In this document: piece after piece, positions 34,533-42,552 of the stretch
How the letters are laid out: the number at the start of each line of letters is the position of its first letter
How positions within the stretch are numbered: the stretch's first letter is position 1
DNA from: an uncultured Lachnospiraceae bacterium
GTDB taxonomy: Bacteria > Bacillota > Clostridia > Lachnospirales > Lachnospiraceae
Assembly (NCBI GenBank): GCA_948794795.1
Contig: CAQGLR010000001.1
Coordinates: forward strand, 62,001 to 126,000
Direction of reading: 5' to 3'
DNA: 64,000 nucleotides
Translations under genes and position numbers: made by a program
Notes under the pieces: generated by a model
What the model was told of the DNA's origin: nothing
The model's input: only the letters and a program-made list of their open reading frames with translations
Database searches by the model: none

Positions 34533-36134
34533 TTAAAAGGAATTAACCAGCCCTTTTATCCCTTCCTTTTTAAAGATTTCTTTATAATAACCAGCTTCTT
34601 CCTTTATCAGGCCGTCGATTACTTTAATGCCTAGAAGTTCCACAGGTGCTTTATCGTCTGTTAAAATATAACTTCCTGCATTATATTTATTAAGACCGTC
34701 TGAAACCTGTCCCATAAGATTATATAAATCCTTATCTTCAAGGAGTTTCCTTTTTTCTTCAAAGGTTTTGTATAGATTAACATTATTAGAGGCAAATAAT
34801 TCCCTGTTTGTGGAGTATGGGACATTGGCAGTATATACTTCACTAAATACAGAAGAAATTGTATCGGAAAGGTACTGGTTAATATTTCCCTCTTCGTTAT
34901 TGTGCATATTCATATTAACCACCATTACACCATTATCAGCCAGATGTTCTTTTACCAGTGTAAAAAATTCTGTAGAGGACATCTGGAATGGTATTGTGAT
35001 ATCCTGGTATGCATCAACCATTATAATATTGTATTTTTTATCTATGGCATTTAAAAATGCCCTGCCATCATAAGTTGTTACATGTACATTATCTGGAAGG
35101 TGGAAATATTTTCTTGAAAGTTTTGTTATTTGTTCATCGATTTCCACCCCTTCAATTTCCATATCACCAAAATATTTTTTACATTGTGTAGCATATGTGC
35201 CTGTACCCATGCCAAGTACTAAGACTTCCATATCTTCTGTATCAATATCTGGCACCATAAGAGGGGCAGCCATAGCATAGTCATAATACATTCCTGTAAG
35301 CCCTGTATCTTTCATATATACAGACTGCACCCCAAAAAGGACATTAGTTGAAAGGATTACATCTTTGTCTGTTTCTTTTACCTGGAGATAGTTATAGACA
35401 GACTCTCCTTCATATGTGAGCCCATTTTCCCAGAATGCAAATGAACCTGATGAACCCAGTATACAGCATAAAAGAAAGACTATTGCAGAAATGGTTAATC
35501 TTCTTTTAGATATTTTGCTGTTTACAAAATAGATTATAGAGATTACAAAAAGTATTCCAGCAAATACTAGAAGTGTAATATTTGTACCAACAGCAGGTAT
35601 AGTTATAAATGTAGGCACAAAAGTGCCAATAATGCTTCCAATAGTATTAAATGCGCCAAGTGTCCCTACAGTTTTCCCACTGTCCTCAAGGCTTTCTACA
35701 GAATATTTTGCAAGGGAAGGAGTAACTGTCCCTAATAAAAATAATGGAAATACAAATATCAGCATACATGAAGCAAATGCTGCAATTATAAGGAAATTAT
35801 TGTTTACTGCAAATACAAGGAGTGCTGATACAGCAAGTATAATATATTTGCCAAGCACAGGTATTGCAGCAATCCATATTGAGGCAATTAATATACGTGT
35901 GTAGAGTTTTCCAGGGTCTGGGTTTTTATCTGCGCTTTTGCCGCCAAATATATTGCCAAGTGCCATAGCAATCATAATTGTACCAATAATAATGGTCCAC
36001 ACAATTTGTGAAGAACTGAAATATGGTGCAAGAAGCCTGCTTGCACCAAGTTCCACCGCCATAACTGACATTCCTGCAAAAAATTCAGTCAGATATAAGA
36101 ATAATTTGTTTTCCAGTATTTTCTCTTTATTCAT
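34533..36134 (-). CDS. Membrane-fused spermidine synthase-like protein
   Basis: 533 residues. The first 235 or so form about eight membrane helices (LTEFFAGMSVMAVELGASRL, TIIIGTIMIAMALGNIFGG, LFLLGTVTPSLAKYSV). The soluble C-terminal part is a spermidine synthase-type fold with the nucleotide loop VLVLGMGTGTYATQCKKYFG, the acidic EGVEIDEQITKL and MVDAYQDITIPFQMSSTEFF. Such fused proteins are widespread and uncharacterised; the key Asp for decarboxy-SAM and amine binding seems present (VDAYQD), but polyamine synthesis is not proven. It starts nine bases after the sensor kinase stop on the same strand, so the two probably form an operon. Confidence 0.85.
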   Translation of the reverse strand: MNKEKILENKLFLYLTEFFAGMSVMAVELGASRLLAPYFSSSQIVWTIIIGTIMIAMALGNIFGGKSADKNPDPGKLYTRILIASIWIAAIPVLGKYIILAVSALLVFAVNNNFLIIAAFASCMLIFVFPLFLLGTVTPSLAKYSVESLEDSGKTVGTLGAFNTIGSIIGTFVPTFITIPAVGTNITLLVFAGILFVISIIYFVNSKISKRRLTISAIVFLLCCILGSSGSFAFWENGLTYEGESVYNYLQVKETDKDVILSTNVLFGVQSVYMKDTGLTGMYYDYAMAAPLMVPDIDTEDMEVLVLGMGTGTYATQCKKYFGDMEIEGVEIDEQITKLSRKYFHLPDNVHVTTYDGRAFLNAIDKKYNIIMVDAYQDITIPFQMSSTEFFTLVKEHLADNGVMVVNMNMHNNEEGNINQYLSDTISSVFSEVYTANVPYSTNRELFASNNVNLYKTFEEKRKLLEDKDLYNLMGQVSDGLNKYNAGSYILTDDKAPVELLGIKVIDGLIKEEAGYYKEIFKKEGIKGLVNSF

Positions 36135-36143
36135 AATTGCTCC

Positions 36144-39100
36144 TTAATCCAGATATTTTTTCAGTACCGCTGCAAGTTTTGCAACATCAAGAGGTTTTGA
36201 AAGATGTTCATTCATACCAGCATTTTTTGAGTCCATAATATCTTCTGTAAATGCATTGGCAGTCATAGCTATAATTGGCACACTTGATGCATCCTGCCTG
36301 TCAAGTGAACGTATTGCAGAAGTTGCATCATAGCCATTCATAACTGGCATTTGTATATCCATAAAAATAATATCATAATAACCAATGTCTGAACCAGAGA
36401 ATTTATCTACAGCATCTTTACCATTGCCAGCTTCTTCTATATTTATACCTGTCATGCCAAGAATTTCTATTGCAATTTCCCTGTTTAATTCGTTATCTTC
36501 TACAAGAAGCAGTCTTTTATCTGAATAATTGCTTTCTTTTACATTGTCAAGTTTCTGGGTTAGTTCTTCATTTATATTACCATTTCTAAGATTTTTAAAT
36601 ATGTTTACCAGGTTTGATTTAAAAACAGGTTTATTTAACAAAAGGTCTGCGCCATATTTCTTTGCCTCTGTCTCATTGTCCTCCCAGCTATATGCAGTAA
36701 ATATAATAAAAGGAGCGGAGCCAGGTCCAGATATACCTTTGATTTCTTCTGCAGTTTTTAATCCGTTCATGTCATCAAGGTTCCAGTCAATCATTACAGC
36801 ATAGAAACTGTTATGTTCATATTGTCTTTTCTTAACGGTTTTTACAGCTTCTTTGCCAGAAAGTACCCATTCACTGTTAATACCAGTTTCATCAAGAATA
36901 CTGCAGGCTGATTCACAGAAAGCCTGGTCGTTGTCTGCAACAAGTACATTAAGGCCTGCAAGTTCTTCTGTAAATAAATCTTTATTATCTTGTATTTTTA
37001 AATGTATTGTAATGGTAAATTTTGAGCCTTTTCCTTCTTCACTTTCTATAAGGATTTTACCATTCATCATATGTACAATATTCTGGGTTATTGACATTCC
37101 AAGACCAGTTCCTTGTACTTTATTTGTCCTGGTATCTTCAGCCCTTGAAAATGGTTCAAAAATATGTTCAAGATATTCTTTTGACATGCCAATTCCATTG
37201 TCTTCAAATATAAATTCGTAACATCCAGAAGATTCAATAATAGTTGGAAGTTCATTGACAGTAAGGCATATAGTGCCATTATCAGGCGTATATTTTACTG
37301 CATTGCTCATAATATTGACAAACGCCTGTTGTATACGCAGCGGGTCACCAATAACATCTTCATGTTCTATATTAAAAATATGTACTTGTAAATTGTGGTT
37401 ATGTGCTTTAACTTGTGGCTGTACCATAACAAGAAGGTTGTTTAAAAGTTCTGGAAGGTTAAATTCTTCTTCATTAAGGTTGATTTTACCAGATTCAATC
37501 CTGCTCATATCAAGCACATCATTAATAAGACCTAACAAGTGTTTGCTTGAAGCGTCAATTTTGCTAAGGGAATCCTTCACACGTTCTTTGTCATTAATAT
37601 GTGATGCTGCAATAGCAGTCATTCCAATAATTGCATTCATAGGAGTGCGTATATCATGTGACATTTTGGAAAGAAATTCTGATTTTGCATTATTTGCCCT
37701 GTTTGCTTCTTCAAAAGCTTCTTTAAGGGCTTTTCTTTTCTCAATTTCTTCTTTTGCTATATTGTCAACACAACGTACTCCAAGTACCATAATATGTTCA
37801 TCCAGTTCTGTGCTTACGTCTACAAAGTGCATTTCAAAATGTTCCTGGTTTCTTGTATCAGGTTTTGCCTGGTATCTTACGGTGAAATCATTTTCTTTTT
37901 TGAAATAATTTATAAGTGCATTGTTTTTGGACATTTTACGTATAGCTTTCTGGTATTTTGGAAGAACGTACTGGTCAATATATTTTCTTATTTTATTTGA
38001 GTATCCAGTTTTTTCATTATTTTTAGTATTAAATTCATTCTGGGGCTTATATGGAGGTTTTACAACAATATATGTGTCTTTATCCAGGTCTACATAATAT
38101 ACAGCATCATAATCAAGGCTTAATGCTGCCATAATGCTTAACTGTTGTTTTTCGGACTCAAGGTTTGACTGGATTATATCATTCTGTTTTTTACGTATTT
38201 TATAAATGGCAGTACCTGTGCACAGAGTCATTATAAAAACAACTGACAGGAACAATATTATATGTCTTGATGGATATATGTAATCAATAAAACCTATTTG
38301 CTGGTATGGCATATTAAGGTGTGTTTTGGTGATATTATCAATATCATTTTTATTTAATGTATTCAGTGCTTTATCCATAACTGAATATTTAACAGGGTCA
38401 ATGTCTTTGCTGGCAGTCATTGAAACATTTGAACTGAACCTGTAATTTTCCCATTGTACAAGTTCTGCAAATCTTATATTTTTTGACTGGTAGTTATATT
38501 CTATGGTATTTAAAAGAGTAAGGTCTGCCTTTCCTTTTTTTACAGCAACCAGGCAGTCCCTTGCTGTTTTATAAAATTCTATTTCTGCATTTTTGAAATC
38601 TTCTGGAAGATTATTACGCCAGTATGCACGTGCTTTGGTAAGCGCTATTTTATACTTTGTATTTTTATCCATTTTGAAATCATTTTTTGAAAGCATTACA
38701 GTTTCATATTCCATAATGGGGCTGGTAGTAAGGAAGTTGCTGTCCTGGGACGCAATATTTCCAAAAGAACCTATATAAAAATCTATAGTACCATTTTTTA
38801 TAAGGTCCTGCCAGTAATATTCACGTTTAATAGGATAAAGGCTGATATTAAGTCCTGTATCAAGCTGGATTTTTCTCATAATATCTGCATAAATCCCACA
38901 ATATTCCCCGTTGGGACCAGTATAGGCAAGTGGTTCTGTATTTTCATAAAATCCTACAATAACACTTTTTCCATCAGAAATAAATTTGCTTTCATCTGTA
39001 GTAAAAGCAGCATTGCCTTTATTGGTCCCCATAAGACATGCTTTAAATACATCACCTACAAGGCCAGGTTCTTCTATAATAAGTTCTTTCATTCCCTTAT

Positions 39101-39791
39101 TAAGTTCATATAAAAGGCTGGAGTTACCTTTTTTTACAGTATAATAGAAAGGATAGGTATCAAGTACTGATACAACTTTGCTGCCTGGTACCTGGTTAGT
39201 TGCGTTAAATATTGCTAAATCAGCTTTACCGTTTTTTAATGCTTGTATTTTCTCTTCCATTGAATCAATATATACAGGCTCATAAGTAAAATTATGTTCA
39301 AGTGCAAAATTTTCCAGGATTGAAGCGTTTGATGAACTTTGTGTTACAGCAATTCTTGTACCATTAAAACTTTTGTAGTCTTCATAGTTGTATTTGCTGT
39401 TTTTTAATGCAAAAATGCCAGGTGCCATATATCCGCCAATCATTGAAGAAAAATCCATTGTTTTTTCACGTCCTGGAAGCATTGTAACTGGGAGAAGCAG
39501 GTCAATCCTGCCATCTTCAAGCATTTGGACTGCTTTTGCCCAGTCAGCTTTTATATATTCATATTCCCAGTTGTTAATTTTGGCAAGCCCGTCCAGATAA
39601 GGCTTGCAATAACCAGCTATATTGCCTTCTTTGTCATAGTACAGTAAATTATTAATTCCGCATGGTATACGTATAGTTTGTTTGGAAGAAGATTCTGCAT
39701 TAGCTGGTATATTACTATATAAAAAAGAGGCAAAAATTAAGAACATTGCTAAAATATTTATAAAAATGCGTTTGTATTTTGGTGTATTCAT
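36144..39791 (-). CDS. Hybrid sensor histidine kinase with two extracellular solute-binding domains
   Basis: 1215 residues. In order: signal/anchor helix (LAMFLIFASFLYSNIPANA); two SBP_bac_3-type ligand-binding domains (about 38-255 and 272-495); a membrane helix (IILFLSVVFIMTLCTGTAIY); a PAS-like region; HisKA with SKMSHDIRTPMNAIIGM; HATPase with FEDNGIGMSKEYLEHIFEP and GTGLGMSITQNIV; and two receiver domains, FYAVMIDWNLDDMNGLKTA and DIIFMDIQMPVMNGYDAT. It should bind an amino acid-like ligand outside and relay phosphate inside. No separate response regulator or DNA-binding output is encoded nearby, so the end target is unknown. GAAAGTGG precedes the start. Confidence 0.92.
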   Translation of the reverse strand: MNTPKYKRIFINILAMFLIFASFLYSNIPANAESSSKQTIRIPCGINNLLYYDKEGNIAGYCKPYLDGLAKINNWEYEYIKADWAKAVQMLEDGRIDLLLPVTMLPGREKTMDFSSMIGGYMAPGIFALKNSKYNYEDYKSFNGTRIAVTQSSSNASILENFALEHNFTYEPVYIDSMEEKIQALKNGKADLAIFNATNQVPGSKVVSVLDTYPFYYTVKKGNSSLLYELNKGMKELIIEEPGLVGDVFKACLMGTNKGNAAFTTDESKFISDGKSVIVGFYENTEPLAYTGPNGEYCGIYADIMRKIQLDTGLNISLYPIKREYYWQDLIKNGTIDFYIGSFGNIASQDSNFLTTSPIMEYETVMLSKNDFKMDKNTKYKIALTKARAYWRNNLPEDFKNAEIEFYKTARDCLVAVKKGKADLTLLNTIEYNYQSKNIRFAELVQWENYRFSSNVSMTASKDIDPVKYSVMDKALNTLNKNDIDNITKTHLNMPYQQIGFIDYIYPSRHIILFLSVVFIMTLCTGTAIYKIRKKQNDIIQSNLESEKQQLSIMAALSLDYDAVYYVDLDKDTYIVVKPPYKPQNEFNTKNNEKTGYSNKIRKYIDQYVLPKYQKAIRKMSKNNALINYFKKENDFTVRYQAKPDTRNQEHFEMHFVDVSTELDEHIMVLGVRCVDNIAKEEIEKRKALKEAFEEANRANNAKSEFLSKMSHDIRTPMNAIIGMTAIAASHINDKERVKDSLSKIDASSKHLLGLINDVLDMSRIESGKINLNEEEFNLPELLNNLLVMVQPQVKAHNHNLQVHIFNIEHEDVIGDPLRIQQAFVNIMSNAVKYTPDNGTICLTVNELPTIIESSGCYEFIFEDNGIGMSKEYLEHIFEPFSRAEDTRTNKVQGTGLGMSITQNIVHMMNGKILIESEEGKGSKFTITIHLKIQDNKDLFTEELAGLNVLVADNDQAFCESACSILDETGINSEWVLSGKEAVKTVKKRQYEHNSFYAVMIDWNLDDMNGLKTAEEIKGISGPGSAPFIIFTAYSWEDNETEAKKYGADLLLNKPVFKSNLVNIFKNLRNGNINEELTQKLDNVKESNYSDKRLLLVEDNELNREIAIEILGMTGINIEEAGNGKDAVDKFSGSDIGYYDIIFMDIQMPVMNGYDATSAIRSLDRQDASSVPIIAMTANAFTEDIMDSKNAGMNEHLSKPLDVAKLAAVLKKYLD

Positions 39792-39891
39792 AATGTTTAT
39801 ACCACTTTCTATAAAAAATAATAATTGCTATAATAAAAACAGAGTATTGTATTTATAGTGTTTCTGTAAAAAACCTTTCACTATAAATCTT

Positions 39892-40536
39892 TTATTTTAA
39901 TTTATATATTACATAATCGCTGTCTGTCCCTACTTTAAGTGACAGTTTCTTTATATTTTTGGCAACTTTATTAGGTACTTCAAATGTAATAATTCCTCTT
40001 TGGACTTTTGAAGAACCAATTTTCTTGTCAAGTATATCTTTGTCATAACCAAGCAGATTGGTTGCTGTATATTCAGTATCACCATAATAGAGCCTTGCAG
40101 ATATGATTTTGTTACTGTAACCCATACGTGGAAGGAAAGTAGCATTTTTTTTGCCCTGGTTTTTCACTGATGCGGTAACACATATAAATTTTTTGCCTTT
40201 GGAAGGTTTAAACTGGTAATATTTCCCTTTGAGTATTTTGTTTTGTATTTCTGCTTTTTTAATAGCGAATTTCCATGTGCCTACAGTGGCTTTGGTTCCA
40301 AGTGCTAAGGGTTCATCTTTTTTGTCTTCTTCAACAGATGTCCCATCTGTTGCCCCATTTTCCTGTGAGGCAGCGTTGGTTGCGGCAGGTTCTGGTGAGC
40401 TTGTTTCTTCTGGTATATTGCTTGTTATGGAAGAGGTGTCTTTAGAAGGCACACTGGAAGGCTCACTGGCAGATTTGCCACATGAGGTGCATAACAGGGT
40501 AAGGCAGGTTCCTAATAATATAAGTTTTCTTTTCAT
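39892..40536 (-). CDS. Secreted lipoprotein, DUF4352-like
   Basis: 214 residues. The start MKRKLILLGTCLTLLCTSCG has a lipobox (LCTSC) for lipid attachment at the cysteine. A Ser/Thr/Glu-rich linker of about 60 residues follows, then a compact beta-rich domain (KATVGTWKFAIKKAEI, then KPSKGKKFICVTASVKNQGK and FEVPNKVAKNIKKLSLKVG) with the pattern of DUF4352/telomeric-like immunoglobulin folds found in Gram-positive surface lipoproteins. Function unknown. GGAGG precedes the start on the minus strand. It is 100 bases upstream of the sensor kinase on the same strand, so co-transcription is possible. Confidence 0.8.
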   Translation of the reverse strand: MKRKLILLGTCLTLLCTSCGKSASEPSSVPSKDTSSITSNIPEETSSPEPAATNAASQENGATDGTSVEEDKKDEPLALGTKATVGTWKFAIKKAEIQNKILKGKYYQFKPSKGKKFICVTASVKNQGKKNATFLPRMGYSNKIISARLYYGDTEYTATNLLGYDKDILDKKIGSSKVQRGIITFEVPNKVAKNIKKLSLKVGTDSDYVIYKLK

Positions 40537-40810
40537 AATCGTTTATTCCTCCATTCTTATTGTACATATATAATAGACTAATAGATAATTAAAGAAAAAT
40601 CAATACTTATATTATGTCTGTTTTGTAAATTTTATAAGGCATATTTGAAAGGCAGGACGGATATTCACAATCTGTCCTGCTGGTTGTCCTGTGTATCCTG
40701 TGGTAAATTTCTGGTCTGTACCAGGGCTTGTTTTTGTTGTGTTTTTTGAATGGTGTTGTTATAATGGGGATGTGGTATTACCAGATAAAGCAGCTTAAGG
40801 AGGTATATAT
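40537..40810. other. Divergent intergenic region upstream of the serpin gene
   Basis: 274 bases between two divergently transcribed secreted-protein genes. A TTGAAT...TATAAT-like pair near 40750 is too closely spaced to be trusted. ATTCACAATCTGTCCTGC and flanks show short GACGG/CTGTCC complementarity but no clear RNA class. No gene is seen. Confidence 0.4.
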
Positions 40811-42346
40811 ATGAAGAGAAATTTTATAAAAAGCAGTGTAACCATTTTATCTGCTTTGGTTATAACAGGAGTGCTGGTATTTTTATCTGTAAGTGAGGCG
40901 TTTGCTGGTAAAAAGATACAGTTAAACAGTAAGAAGCTTGATATTATGGAAAATGAAAGCCATGTCCTTAGACTTACAGGGGCAGGAAAAAATGTTAAAT
41001 GGAGCATAAAAAGTGGCAAAGATAATGTTTCATTGGAAAATGCCAAAGCAAACAGTGTTACAATATATGGAAAGAAAGCAGGAAGTGCAAGTGTAAATGC
41101 AAAGTTTAAAGGAAAGACATATACTTGTAAAGTGAATGTTTCAGCTTTGCCATATCCTTCTAAAGAACCAGATGGGCCACAAGTTCCAGCACAGCCAGAT
41201 GGAACAGGCAATACAAGTACCCCACAGGTGGCAGAGGATAGCAAAAAATGGATGGCAGTTGCTGGTTTTGGTTCAGAATTATTACAAAATACATGGAAGA
41301 AAGATGAAAATGTAATGGTTTCACCAATATCTGTATACAATGCGCTTGCAATGACAGCTAATGGTGCAAAAGGAGAAACCCTTGCACAGATTGAAAATGT
41401 ATTTGGCATGTCTTTAAGTGAATGTAATGATTACCTTGCATTATATAACAGCTCACTTCCTTCTGGCAGCAAGTATAAACTTAGCCCTGCTAATTCCATA
41501 TGGATTAAGGAAAGGGAAGATTTTATTGTAGAACAGGCTTTTATTGATAAAAACAGGGAAGTGTTTAATGCTTCAGTTTATCCAGCTGCATTTAATAATG
41601 AAACTAAGGATAATATAAATAACTGGGTTAGTAAAAATACAGATGGAATGATTAAAAAGGTTATAGATGAAATTCCAGAGGATGCACAGATGTATTTAAT
41701 TAATGCACTGGCATTTGATGCAGAGTGGAGGAAGCCTTATGACAGCAGCCAGGTAAAGGATGGTGTTTTTACAGAGGAGAATGGCAAGAAAGAGGATGTA
41801 CAGATGATGTATTCCGAAGAGGATGTGTATATTGAGGATAAGGACACTACAGGTTTTATAAAATATTATGCAGATAATAAATATGCTTTTATAGCTCTTC
41901 TTCCAAATGAAGGTATTGGAATGGAAGATTATATAAATAACCTTGACGGGCAGAAACTTGACAGTCTTATTGGAAACAGAATGGATGCAGAAGTTAAAAC
42001 TGCTATGCCAAAGTTTGAGTCTGGATTTGAAACAAAACTTAATGATGCATTAATGGATATGGGAATTACAGATGCGTTTGATGATGACAGGGCTGATTTC
42101 ACTGGGATTGGCAGGTTTTTAGATGGTAATGGCCTGCGTATAGATGATGTAATACATAAGACATTTATTAAAGTAGATGAAAAAGGGACTAAGGCAGGTG
42201 CTGTAACAGCTGTTTCAATGGTAAAGTGTACAGCATTAATGCCAGGTGAAGTTAAGAAAGTTTACCTTGACAGGCCATTTGTCTATATAATTGCAGACTG
42301 CCAGACATGGCTTCCAGCATTTATTGGTGTAGTGCAGAATATGTAA
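40811..42346 (+). CDS. Secreted serpin (serine/cysteine protease inhibitor) with N-terminal Ig-like domain
   Basis: 511 residues. A signal peptide (about 1-32, SVTILSALVITGVLVFLSVS) is followed by a small BIG2-like domain (33-116), a Pro/Gly/Thr linker and a full serpin domain. The serpin starts near residue 150 (VMVSPISVYNALAMTANGAK) and ends with RPFVYIIADCQTWLPAFIGV. The hinge of the reactive loop is EKGTKAGAVTAVSMVKC|T; aligned to antitrypsin it puts Cys at P1 and Thr at P1', with Lys at P2. The short small-residue stretch allows loop insertion, so it should be inhibitory. Bacterial serpins of gut Clostridia inhibit host or bacterial proteases. AAGGAGG precedes the ATG. A perfect terminator follows. 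Confidence 0.92.
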   Translation: MKRNFIKSSVTILSALVITGVLVFLSVSEAFAGKKIQLNSKKLDIMENESHVLRLTGAGKNVKWSIKSGKDNVSLENAKANSVTIYGKKAGSASVNAKFKGKTYTCKVNVSALPYPSKEPDGPQVPAQPDGTGNTSTPQVAEDSKKWMAVAGFGSELLQNTWKKDENVMVSPISVYNALAMTANGAKGETLAQIENVFGMSLSECNDYLALYNSSLPSGSKYKLSPANSIWIKEREDFIVEQAFIDKNREVFNASVYPAAFNNETKDNINNWVSKNTDGMIKKVIDEIPEDAQMYLINALAFDAEWRKPYDSSQVKDGVFTEENGKKEDVQMMYSEEDVYIEDKDTTGFIKYYADNKYAFIALLPNEGIGMEDYINNLDGQKLDSLIGNRMDAEVKTAMPKFESGFETKLNDALMDMGITDAFDDDRADFTGIGRFLDGNGLRIDDVIHKTFIKVDEKGTKAGAVTAVSMVKCTALMPGEVKKVYLDRPFVYIIADCQTWLPAFIGVVQNM

Positions 42347-42377
42347 AAGTTTGGAAAGAAATTGCATAAATCAAAAT

Positions 42378-42418
42378 AAAATTAAGTTTTTTTTGATAAA
42401 ACTTAATTTTATTAAAAA
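42378..42418 (+). terminator. Terminator after the serpin gene
   Basis: AAAATTAAGTTTT and AAAACTTAATTTT form a perfect 13-bp stem with a TTTTGAT loop; T-rich sequence precedes and A-rich sequence follows. It probably works on the plus strand despite the short T tract. Confidence 0.7.
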
Positions 42419-42442
42419 AATAACTGTTTTAACTAATTTTTG

Positions 42443-42471
42443 TTGCTTTTTTGGGAAAGCTATAATATAAT
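42443..42471 (+). promoter_or_regulatory. Probable gltBD promoter
   Basis: TTGCTT (42443-42448), 17 nt and TATAAT (42466-42471); a second TATAAT overlaps at 42461. The transcript would start near 42478, just ahead of the leader terminator. Confidence 0.65.
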
Positions 42472-42493
42472 ACTACAAGATTGATGGACAAAG

Positions 42494-42525
42494 GGGTTCA
42501 GCTTTTATTGCTGGACCCTTTTTTC
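42494..42525 (+). terminator. Leader terminator upstream of gltB (possible attenuator)
   Basis: GGGTTCAGC (42494-42502) pairs with GCTGGACCC (42510-42518), nine pairs with one wobble and a TTTTATT loop, followed by CTTTTTT. It is a complete intrinsic terminator located between the predicted gltB start site and the ATG. It may control readthrough into gltBD; no antiterminator stem or riboswitch is recognised in the short leader. Confidence 0.7.
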
Positions 42526-42552
42526 GTTGTTTAAGTGGAATGGAGGGTAAAT

